In this document: positions 15,651 through 21,860 of the stretch, one piece after another | How the letters are laid out: each line of letters begins with the position of its first letter | Numbering within the stretch: the first letter of the stretch is position 1 | NCBI GenBank assembly: GCA_947624575.1 | Contig: CANQKY010000015.1 | Span: forward strand, 1-32,442 | Origin: an uncultured Clostridia bacterium | GTDB lineage: Bacteria; Bacillota; Clostridia; Oscillospirales; Ruminococcaceae | Direction of reading: 5' to 3' | DNA: 32,442 bases | The notes under the pieces: generated by a model | What the model was told of the DNA's origin: nothing | The model's input: only the letters and a program-made list of their open reading frames with translations | Database searches by the model: none | Translations under genes and position numbers: made by a program

Positions 15651-15689
15651 TCGGAGGGTATCTCAGACGAGATACCCTCCGATTTTTTT
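15651..15689 (-). terminator. Terminator after mazF, possibly bidirectional
   Basis: Perfect 14-bp arms (15651-15664 and 15669-15682) with a 4-nt loop. The minus-strand side, behind mazF, reads into TTTTCG; the plus-strand side has seven T, so the stronger stop is for plus-strand transcription. It lies 18 bp behind the mazF stop codon. Confidence 0.8.
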
Positions 15690-15706
15690 CAGGCGGAAAC
15701 ACGCGC

Positions 15707-16081
15707 CTATGTAACGGCGCGGTGATCGGACGAACGGCTTTGCAGCCCGAAGCTGACCGATAACGCCTGATCTATTCTCTCCATACTCATGGGGTCGAGC
15801 CGACCCATGCGCTCTCCCAATCTCTTTTTGTCGATCGTGCGTACCTGTTCGAGCAGTACGATCGAATTCCGGGTCAGACCGCAGCGGTCGGCGCGGATCG
15901 AGATATGCGTGGGCAGCTTTGCTTTGTCCTCCTTACTGGTGATTGCCGCGGCGATCACGGTAGGACTGTACTTGTTCCCCACATCATTCTGGACGATCAG
16001 GACCGGACGGACGCCGCCTTGTTCGGAGCCCACCACCGGACTCAAATCGGCGTAATAGATCTCTCCCCTTTTGACATACAC
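15707..16081 (-). CDS. MazF/EndoA-type mRNA endoribonuclease toxin
   Basis: Protein of 124 residues, typical for MazF/PemK (PF02452). Hallmarks: KRGEIYYADLSPVVGSEQGG at the N terminus, RPVLIVQND, then AAITSK and the conserved LLEQVRTIDKKRL stretch. Closest in style to the B. subtilis EndoA (NdoA) group, which cuts mRNA at short motifs. The start is a GTG at 16081 with GAGGAG 11 bp before it. In Bacillus an antitoxin gene lies directly upstream; here the 148 bp up to the NUDIX gene hold no frame with a ribosome site that could encode one, only a palindrome TTGCCGGCAA (16112-16121). It therefore appears as a toxin gene without a neighbouring antitoxin. Family call firm; activity inferred. Confidence 0.9.
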   Translation of the reverse strand: MYVKRGEIYYADLSPVVGSEQGGVRPVLIVQNDVGNKYSPTVIAAAITSKEDKAKLPTHISIRADRCGLTRNSIVLLEQVRTIDKKRLGERMGRLDPMSMERIDQALSVSFGLQSRSSDHRAVT

Positions 16082-16229
16082 TTTGCTTCACGCTCCTCGC
16101 AGGATTTCCGATTGCCGGCAAAGATAGTTTTGCCTGCCGGCGCGCGTTTTAATCATCGAAAGAAAAAACAGGGGAGATTTTCTCTTTCACTTCTTTTTTC
16201 TGCCTGCGCTTTATCCTATGCAAAACGCC

Positions 16230-16763
16230 CTAAAATTGTTTCAGCGCCTTGAGCACCGCAATTTGCGTTTTGGCGTCGGGAACCTGTCCCGCCATCACCA
16301 TCTCGCCGAGGGTGTGAAGCGGAATCCGTTTTACCTCCAGAAACTCGTCGGGATCAAGGGACTGCTCGGTGAAGGTAAGTCCTCTGGCGAGAAAAAGGTG
16401 TATCTTCTCGCTGACATAGGCAGGGGTGGGATAGATCACCCCGAACGGCGTAAAGGACGAGGCGACCGCGCCGGTTTCCTCCTTCAGCTCCCGTATGCCG
16501 CATTCCCGCGGTTCCTCATCGGGATTCCGCTTCCCCGCGGGGATCTCCAGCAGCACCTCCGAAAAGGGGTAGCGGTACTGCTCGACCACCAGCACCTCGT
16601 TTTGATCGGTCAGCGCCAGCACCGCCACGCCGCCCGAATGGACCACCACCTCCCGCTTGGCGTCCTCCCCGTTGGGGAGCCGCACATCGTCGCAGATGAG
16701 ATCGAGGATTCTCCCCTCGTAAATGGTGCGGGAACCCGTTTTTTTCTCCCAAAGCTCAGACAT
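16230..16763 (-). CDS. NUDIX hydrolase, ADP-ribose pyrophosphatase-like
   Basis: Protein of 177 residues with a complete NUDIX box at 77-99 (G77, E83, then RELKEETGA), which binds the divalent metal for hydrolysis of a diphosphate linkage. The N-terminal KKTGSRTIYEGRILDL and the VVEQYRYPF stretch before the box are typical of the NudF/ADP-ribose pyrophosphatase subfamily, which turns ADP-ribose into AMP and ribose 5-phosphate. The ATG at 16763 follows AAAGGCGG. It lies 37 bp downstream of the YfhO-like gene, probably on the same transcript, and 148 bp upstream of mazF. Substrate is inferred from subfamily resemblance. Confidence 0.9.
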   Translation of the reverse strand: MSELWEKKTGSRTIYEGRILDLICDDVRLPNGEDAKREVVVHSGGVAVLALTDQNEVLVVEQYRYPFSEVLLEIPAGKRNPDEEPRECGIRELKEETGAVASSFTPFGVIYPTPAYVSEKIHLFLARGLTFTEQSLDPDEFLEVKRIPLHTLGEMVMAGQVPDAKTQIAVLKALKQF

Positions 16764-16800
16764 ATCGCAAAACCGCCTTTCGTTTCAATATATCAATTCC

Positions 16801-19410
16801 TCAGATCAGGCACCAGATGACCGAACCGAGATAGACAACCGCCAACACCGCGCCTCCGGCAACAAGCCAAAATAGCGCCGCCGCCCGTCCCGTTTTGGCA
16901 AAAAGCCGCTCTAAGAGCGCCGGCTTTTTGCTCCAGAGCAGTATACCGCCTGCAAGCAGCAAAAGCCCGATCGCACTTAAACCCACGCCGACGATAAAGC
17001 CGGCAGGGCGATACCGCACCGAAAGCGTATGCGCCCCTGCGGGAAGCCTGATCCCCAGAAAGCCGCCGACCGAGCAGGTTTCAAGCCGCCTGCCGTCCGC
17101 TTTGGCGGTAAAGTGTGCGTCATAGGGGACCGAGCAGAGCAAGGTGGCAGGCTCCGCCGTTTCCACCCTGCCAGTGATCTTACCTTGATCGGGCATTACA
17201 TCGGCGGCTAAGACCGAGGCATACGCCCGCGTAAATACGTCCTGCCGCAGCCCGTACACCCCGAAGGACACGCAGTCCACCGATTTGAGGGTTTCAAGCG
17301 TAACCGTTACCCTTTCGTCCCGATAGGCGCCGAGGCAAAGCAGTCCATTTTCCTCGGCTGTGGGAAACTCCTGCCGGAAGGTCTGCCCGTTTACCGTCAC
17401 CCGCAGCGAGCGGTAGACCGGATCGCTGATCCGGGTATTCACCCCCGAAAAGCAGTCGAGATAAAGTGCCTGCAAGCCGCTTACCTCGCAGGTGTAGGTC
17501 ATGACGGCGCCTTCCGAAAGCCGAATGCCGTCCTCCGTTTTGGTGATCGGTGTTTGCGGCTCCGGCTCATATTCCGCAAACAGCGTCCCTTCATGCGGGA
17601 ACAGTGCCGCAAACAACGCTTCCTGCGCCGCGATTCGTCCGGCAGGCAGGGAAATTGCCGCATCGCCCGCAATATACTGGGCAAACGGGAACCGCCCTGC
17701 CGACTGTGTGAGCGCATACCGCTCATTTTGATAAACCGCACGGTCACTCTGCCCGGTCAGGTTATAACCACGGCAGAGCAGCAAGTCCGAAAAAAGCGTA
17801 CCGCCGCCCGCCGACAACTCCATCCAGTTGGAGGAGTACCCCAGCGTACGAAACAGCTTTAGATTTTCGGGAGGCGTAAAGGAGGTATAATGCCCGATCG
17901 TCGGCATTCCCGCGCCGCCAAGCCAGTTGGAGGGGAAGGTCTTTTTCTCCACCCCCACGCGGGCAAATGCGCCTTCCGGCAGATGTGCGCCGATATCCGT
18001 CACCGCGCGGTAACTCTCCAGATCGGTCTGGAAAAGCCCCTGCCCGGTATAAATCCGCAGATTCAGATACCCCTCCACACCGCAAAGCGCAAAGAGACAG
18101 GCGCAGAAAACCGGCAGCGCGATCCGCCGCTTTGTCCACAGCAGGATCATCACTCCGTACCCCACCGCGAAGATACCAAACAGCCCCGTTAAGCGGGCAA
18201 GGGAGGTGCTGTCACCCCAGAGGGTGGCGGGATAGGCGTCCATTCCCTCATGAAACCGAAGATAAAACAGCATCGCCGCCGCCACAGCCGCCAGCGCAAG
18301 GCAGGCGCCCGCTATGTTCCCCGACAGAGTGCGGCGGGGCAAAGCGTCCGGCTCGATGGCGCGCCCTGCCGACAAAAGCAGCAGAAACAGCGGGATAAAG
18401 CCGTACCGCACCGGAAAGCACTGATAGTCACCCCACTCCCACATTCTGCCGATCGGCTCGATCACCACCGGCAGTACCGTGAGCAAAAGCAAAATGAGCC
18501 AAACCCGATCCAGCTCCCGCAGACGGGCGCGAAAGAGAAAAACTAAGGCGATCAGCAAACCGGTCGAAAGGAAGATCGGCAGCTTTGTTTCAAGCGGACC
18601 GAAAAGGCTGCTGCCCGACAGCTTTGCCAAAAGCCCCTTGCTTCGCGCCGATGCCGCGCTCTGGAGGACGGCGGGCAGCCAGCAGACCGCCGACAAAAGC
18701 GCCGCCAAGATACTCCCTGCCAGCAGCTTTGCCAGCCGCTCGGGCGGAATATCGCGGCAGAGCAGGACCGTCCCCGCCCCAAAGAGAATCAAAAAGAGCG
18801 CCAGCATATAGCTTTGGTAATAGGAGATCACGATCATGCCGGTGAGCAGCAGAGTATAGGGCAAAAGCCTCCCCTTTTCCAGCAGGTGATGAAGGCTCAC
18901 GAGCAAAAGCGGAAAGAGAATCTGGATATCGAGCCAAAGGATATTCTGGTAATATTGCAGTCCAAAGCCGCACAGCCCGTATGCCGCACCTGTCAGCGCC
19001 GCCAACTGCCACGGCAGCCGGTCGGCAAGCTTTTTGCAGGCATATCCGCCCGACGCCGACGCCAGAATTAGCTTCAGCGCAAGAATGATATTGACGGCGA
19101 GAGGTAAATCCGCCTTTTCAAACAGCAGGGAGAGAAACGAAAAGGGAGAGGACAAAAAGAAGAAAAACACGCCGTACAGGCTCATGCCGCCACCCTGTGT
19201 GAAGCTGTAAAAGATGCTTTCCCGCCCCGCGCAGATGTCGCGGAACACCGCCAGCAGCGGAATGACCTGCTGGTTCACATCGGTCAGCGCCACGCTTCCC
19301 TCCCCGAACGGGTAAAAGCCCATCGAAAGGTAAGCCGCCGCGACCACCAATGCGGTAAACAGCGCAGCCGTTACGGCAGACAGCACAAAAGGAGCGACCC
19401 GTCGCTTCAT
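16801..19410 (-). CDS. YfhO-family polytopic membrane protein
   Basis: Protein of 869 residues. About a dozen N-terminal hydrophobic segments are preceded by the YfhO-like first loop (FPFGEGSVALTDVNQQVIPL type, near residues 30-50), followed by a long non-membrane part (about 420-800) and one or two C-terminal membrane segments. Members of PF09586, such as B. subtilis YfhO, are linked to sugar decoration of lipoteichoic acid. The start chosen is the ATG at 19410, which has GGGAGGGATCAAA right before it; an upstream frame extension to 19464 would run over the -10 box of its own promoter. Unlike the first operon, no GT2 or GtrA partner lies next to it, so it may share those at 302-1688. Function inferred. 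Confidence 0.82.
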   Translation of the reverse strand: MKRRVAPFVLSAVTAALFTALVVAAAYLSMGFYPFGEGSVALTDVNQQVIPLLAVFRDICAGRESIFYSFTQGGGMSLYGVFFFFLSSPFSFLSLLFEKADLPLAVNIILALKLILASASGGYACKKLADRLPWQLAALTGAAYGLCGFGLQYYQNILWLDIQILFPLLLVSLHHLLEKGRLLPYTLLLTGMIVISYYQSYMLALFLILFGAGTVLLCRDIPPERLAKLLAGSILAALLSAVCWLPAVLQSAASARSKGLLAKLSGSSLFGPLETKLPIFLSTGLLIALVFLFRARLRELDRVWLILLLLTVLPVVIEPIGRMWEWGDYQCFPVRYGFIPLFLLLLSAGRAIEPDALPRRTLSGNIAGACLALAAVAAAMLFYLRFHEGMDAYPATLWGDSTSLARLTGLFGIFAVGYGVMILLWTKRRIALPVFCACLFALCGVEGYLNLRIYTGQGLFQTDLESYRAVTDIGAHLPEGAFARVGVEKKTFPSNWLGGAGMPTIGHYTSFTPPENLKLFRTLGYSSNWMELSAGGGTLFSDLLLCRGYNLTGQSDRAVYQNERYALTQSAGRFPFAQYIAGDAAISLPAGRIAAQEALFAALFPHEGTLFAEYEPEPQTPITKTEDGIRLSEGAVMTYTCEVSGLQALYLDCFSGVNTRISDPVYRSLRVTVNGQTFRQEFPTAEENGLLCLGAYRDERVTVTLETLKSVDCVSFGVYGLRQDVFTRAYASVLAADVMPDQGKITGRVETAEPATLLCSVPYDAHFTAKADGRRLETCSVGGFLGIRLPAGAHTLSVRYRPAGFIVGVGLSAIGLLLLAGGILLWSKKPALLERLFAKTGRAAALFWLVAGGAVLAVVYLGSVIWCLI

Positions 19411-19435
19411 TTTGATCCCTCCCATTCTGTGTTTT

Positions 19436-19464
19436 ATCATACCATGAATACGCCCGCTTTGCAA
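19436..19464 (-). promoter_or_regulatory. SigA-type promoter of the YfhO-like gene
   Basis: Minus strand: TTGCAA (19464-19459), 17-bp spacer, TATGAT (19441-19436), 25 bp before the ATG at 19410. One base separates its -35 box from that of the divergent promoter at 19466. Confidence 0.75.
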
Positions 19465-19465
19465 C

Positions 19466-19494
19466 TTGCGCGGCGGACTGTTTTATGATATGCT
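19466..19494 (+). promoter_or_regulatory. Promoter of the YfbR-like gene
   Basis: TTGCGC (19466-19471), 17-bp spacer, TATGCT (19489-19494), then a 32-bp gap to the ATG at 19527. Weaker than the divergent partner at 19436-19464 and packed directly against it. Confidence 0.6.
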
Positions 19495-19526
19495 TGTGTT
19501 ACAGTAAATAGATGAGGAGCGATCTT

Positions 19527-20114
19527 ATGGCTTACGGATTTTTTGCGATCCTCTCCCGTATGCGGGACGTGCGCCGCTGGGCGCTGATGCAGAACACCCG
19601 CAGTGAAAATCTCAGCGAGCATACGCTGGACGTGTGTTATCTCACCCACCTGCTGATCACCCTCCACAACCGCAGATTCGGCGGCGATCTGGACGCGGGA
19701 CGCGCGATACAGTACGCGCTCTACCACGACTGTACCGAGATTTTGACCGGCGATCTCCCCACGCCGGTGAAGTATTACAGCCCCGCCCTCCGCAACGCCT
19801 ATGCCGATTTGGAGGGTCAGGCAAGGGAGCGGCTGCTTTCGATGCTGCCGGAGGATTTGCAAAAGGAGTACCGAGGGAGCTTTGAGATCGACCCCGCCTA
19901 CCACCCCTATCTCAAGGCGGCGGATCGGCTGTCGGCGCTCATTAAATGCGTGGAGGAACGGCGGCAGGGCAACGGCGAGTTCCGCTTGGCGGAGGAGTCC
20001 ACCCGTGCGCTGCTCACGGAGATGGGACTGCCCGAAGTGACGGTGTTTTTGGAGGAATACCTCCCCGCCTATCTCCTGACGCTGGACGAGCTGTCAAAAC
20101 AACCGGAGGAATAA
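19527..20114 (+). CDS. YfbR-like HD-domain 5'-nucleotidase
   Basis: Protein of 195 residues, close to the 199 of E. coli YfbR. The metal-binding HD signature is complete: SEHTLDVCYLTHLL (first His), YHDCTEILTGDLPTPVKY (HD plus the YfbR-type DLPTPVKY stretch) and KAADRLSALIKC (last Asp). YfbR removes phosphate from deoxyribonucleoside 5'-monophosphates and helps balance dNTP pools. The ATG at 19527 is preferred over one at 19512 because the ribosome site GAGGAG overlaps that earlier codon. It is a single-gene transcript, convergent with the coaD operon and separated from it by a strong bidirectional terminator. Substrate preference is inferred. Confidence 0.88.
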   Translation: MAYGFFAILSRMRDVRRWALMQNTRSENLSEHTLDVCYLTHLLITLHNRRFGGDLDAGRAIQYALYHDCTEILTGDLPTPVKYYSPALRNAYADLEGQARERLLSMLPEDLQKEYRGSFEIDPAYHPYLKAADRLSALIKCVEERRQGNGEFRLAEESTRALLTEMGLPEVTVFLEEYLPAYLLTLDELSKQPEE

Positions 20115-20149
20115 AAGAGCGACAAATATAAAGGTTTCACCGGCTTTGT

Positions 20150-20212
20150 GGAAACCGCTGTTTTTATCAAAAGGCACAGAGGTTTTGAATCCCTCCACCG
20201 CGCATGGGGCTT
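20150..20212 (-). repeat. Interspersed hairpin repeat, fragment E
   Basis: Minus strand reads GCGCGGTGGAGGGATTC followed by AAAACC, as in copy A (156-178), but the 5' half of the hairpin is replaced. Just before it on the plus strand, GGCTTTGTGGAAACCGCTG resembles the block near 14950-14968. It is a decayed or partial copy between convergent genes; nothing else is seen in the 20115-20256 gap. Confidence 0.55.
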
Positions 20213-20256
20213 TGTGCAGACAAACCCGCTATCCGCACTTGCCGCAAGTGCACAAC

Positions 20257-20289
20257 AAAAAAGAGACTGCAAGTTGCAGTCTCTTTTTT
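20257..20289. terminator. Bidirectional terminator between convergent genes
   Basis: Perfect 16-nt arms (20257-20272 and 20274-20289) around a single G, with A-run on one side and T-run on the other, so a T-tailed hairpin forms from either direction. It serves yfbR (plus) and the rsmD-coaD operon (minus). Confidence 0.93.
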
Positions 20290-20294
20290 GGTTC

Positions 20295-20762
20295 TTATTT
20301 TTGAAGCAGCCCTGCGCGGCTGTTTTGCACCTGTCCGGCGGTCTCCGCCAGTGCCTGCGCGGCGGTCTGGAGCGCCTTTTCGGCGTTGATCAGCCGCTTA
20401 TCCGCAAACTCGGTCGCTTTCTGCTGCATCTCCTTCGCCTGCGCCGCCGTATTCCGCAGCAGCTCGTCCGCCTTCTCCTGCGCCTTCTCGGTGATCGCGT
20501 GCTCCTGCACCATCGCGTCCGCCTGCGCCTGCGCCTGCCGAATGATCCGATCCGCTTCCTGTTTTGCCTCGTCCAGCACCTTCTGCCGATTTTCCATCAG
20601 CGCCTGCGCCTGCCGAATCTCCTCCGGCAGATTGGCGCGAATGTCATGGATCAGATCCTTCAGCTGTCCGACATCGACCACGCTTTTTCCGCCGGTCAGC
20701 GGCATACTCCATGCAGACTCCATGATGTCCTCCATCTGCTCCAAGATCTCGCTGATATTCAT
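20295..20762 (-). CDS. Coiled-coil protein encoded behind coaD
   Basis: Protein of 155 residues. A short N-terminal part (MNISEILEQMEDIMESAWSM) is followed by an almost unbroken Ala/Gln/Glu-rich helix (about 45-145) with heptads such as EADRIIRQAQAQADAMVQEH, resembling the stalk subunits of ATP synthases (subunit b or V-type H). It has no membrane segment, so it is not an F0 b subunit. Proteins of this type commonly follow rsmD-coaD in Clostridia and are labelled ATPase-like or hypothetical. Its ATG overlaps the coaD stop codon (ATGA, 20759-20762), so translation is probably coupled. A longer in-frame extension upstream would lie inside coaD and was rejected. Function unknown; a scaffold or filament role is possible. 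Confidence 0.82.
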   Translation of the reverse strand: MNISEILEQMEDIMESAWSMPLTGGKSVVDVGQLKDLIHDIRANLPEEIRQAQALMENRQKVLDEAKQEADRIIRQAQAQADAMVQEHAITEKAQEKADELLRNTAAQAKEMQQKATEFADKRLINAEKALQTAAQALAETAGQVQNSRAGLLQK

Positions 20763-21256
20763 TGCTGTCTCTCCTTTGTCTCCAAGATTCCTGCCTGCAC
20801 ATCCGCGAGGATCGCAGGCGGTACAAAAGCGGAAATATCTCCGCCAAAGCTCCCGATCTGCCTGACCAGACTGGAGCTTATATACATATGTTCGGTACAG
20901 GTGGTGAGAAACACCGTTTCCGCTTCGGGACACAGCTTCCGATTGGCAAGCGCCATCTGAAACTCATACTCAAAATCGGACAGCGCGCGCAGTCCCTTGA
21001 CAATGGCGCAGCCGCCGCATTTTTTGAGATAGTCGGCAAGCAGACCGTCGCAGACATCTACCGTCACCTGCGGCATACCAGCGGTCGCCCGCTCGATCAG
21101 TGCTTTTCTGCGTTCGGTCGAAAACCAGCAATGCTTATCGGCATTGTCCGCCACCAGCACGATCACCCGATCGAACAGACCGCAGGCGCGTTCGATGATG
21201 TCCAGATGTCCGTTGGTGATCGGGTCAAAGCTGCCCGGACAGACGGCGATCCTCAT
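20759..21256 (-). CDS. coaD: Phosphopantetheine adenylyltransferase
   Basis: Protein of 165 residues, standard length. It has the nucleotidyltransferase signature PGSFDPITNGHLDII (residues 8-22, with the T/HxGH-type NGH) and the C-terminal ISSSLVRQ motif that binds ATP. It transfers AMP to 4'-phosphopantetheine to make dephospho-CoA, the fourth step of CoA synthesis. Its ATG overlaps the rsmD stop and its stop overlaps the next ATG, both as ATGA, so rsmD, coaD and the coiled-coil gene form a tightly coupled cluster. The rsmD-coaD order is common in Firmicutes. Confidence 0.97.
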   Translation of the reverse strand: MRIAVCPGSFDPITNGHLDIIERACGLFDRVIVLVADNADKHCWFSTERRKALIERATAGMPQVTVDVCDGLLADYLKKCGGCAIVKGLRALSDFEYEFQMALANRKLCPEAETVFLTTCTEHMYISSSLVRQIGSFGGDISAFVPPAILADVQAGILETKERQQ

Positions 21257-21801
21257 TGGCTTTCCTCCCCGATGCGATATACACTAATGATTATTTTACC
21301 ATATCTTTTCTGCTTTTGCAAGTGTAAGTTGCCTATCTGCGCGGGAAGGTCGTCCTCCGTTGCGTGTTCACAGACGATCACACCTTCCGCCGCCATGTGA
21401 GGCGCCAAACGCTCCAGCGCGTCCGGCAGGATATTCTGATGATAGGGCGGATCGAGAAACGCCATGTCCACCGCGGTGCGAAGTCCCGCCAGATAGCTGC
21501 GGTGATCGGACAGGGTGACCTCCGCCCGCCCCCGCAATCCGGTGAGCGTCAGATTTTCCTCCACCAGCCGCAGCGACGCACGGTCACGGTCGACAAACAG
21601 CCCCCTTGCCGCGCCTCGGCTGAGCGCCTCGATCCCCATCTGCCCCGTACCGGCAAACAGATCGAGGAACACCCGCCCCGACAGGGAGAATTGCAGCATA
21701 CTGAACACCGCTTCCTTGACCTTGTCGGAGGTCGGACGCACCCGTTTATCCGCAGGCGTTTTCAGCCGCCGTCCCCGCGCCGTCCCCGTGATGACCCGCA
21801 T
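21253..21801 (-). CDS. rsmD: 16S rRNA (guanine-N2)-methyltransferase RsmD
   Basis: Protein of 182 residues. Signature pieces: MRVITGTARGRRLKTP at the start (basic rRNA-binding arm), RPTSDKVKEAVFSML, the SAM-binding loop DLFAGTGQMGIEALSRGA, and the catalytic FLDPPYHQ (NPPY-like). RsmD makes m2G966 in 16S rRNA. The ATG at 21801 was chosen: GGAGAGGGGAG lies just before it and RVITG is the conserved beginning of the family, while a start at 21828 would only add an atypical leader. It lies 59 bp behind the EF-G-like gene, with a hairpin between them, and overlaps coaD by 4 bp. Confidence 0.95.
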   Translation of the reverse strand: MRVITGTARGRRLKTPADKRVRPTSDKVKEAVFSMLQFSLSGRVFLDLFAGTGQMGIEALSRGAARGLFVDRDRASLRLVEENLTLTGLRGRAEVTLSDHRSYLAGLRTAVDMAFLDPPYHQNILPDALERLAPHMAAEGVIVCEHATEDDLPAQIGNLHLQKQKRYGKIIISVYRIGEESQ

Positions 21802-21827
21802 GATCTGTTTTCTCCCCTCTCCGCACA

Positions 21828-21856
21828 AACCGGCGGTACGTCTTGTACCGCCGGTT
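21828..21856 (-). repeat. 12-bp perfect inverted repeat between EF-G-like gene and rsmD
   Basis: AACCGGCGGTAC (21828-21839) and GTACCGCCGGTT (21845-21856) with a 5-nt loop. On the minus strand it lies 4 bp after the EF-G-like stop codon but is followed only by TTTGTG, so it is a weak terminator at best. It may be an attenuator or an mRNA stabiliser. The same 12-nt left arm recurs at 26342-26370. Confidence 0.6.
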
Positions 21857-21860
21857 GAGA

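Larger units (their letters stand above)
14850..15706. other. Gene-free, repeat-rich stretch
   Basis: About 850 bp with no convincing gene. It holds, in order: two imperfect copies of a GTGAAAACC-type block (about 14910-14927 and 14955-14980), a 20-bp-arm palindrome (15021-15063), an inverted copy of the interspersed repeat (15218-15310), a direct copy of it (15370-15630) and a terminator (15651-15689). Open frames here run through the repeats and lack ribosome sites. It separates plus-strand rlmB from minus-strand mazF. Confidence 0.75.

Noticed and set aside
14850..15706. Possible CRISPR array in the repeat-rich gap
   Set aside because: Repeats are few, long, differently oriented and not regularly spaced; there are no cas genes.
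16100..16145. GCCGGC-rich inverted repeat as a terminator of the NUDIX gene
   Set aside because: No T-run and ambiguous pairing; only the short palindrome TTGCCGGCAA is mentioned with mazF.
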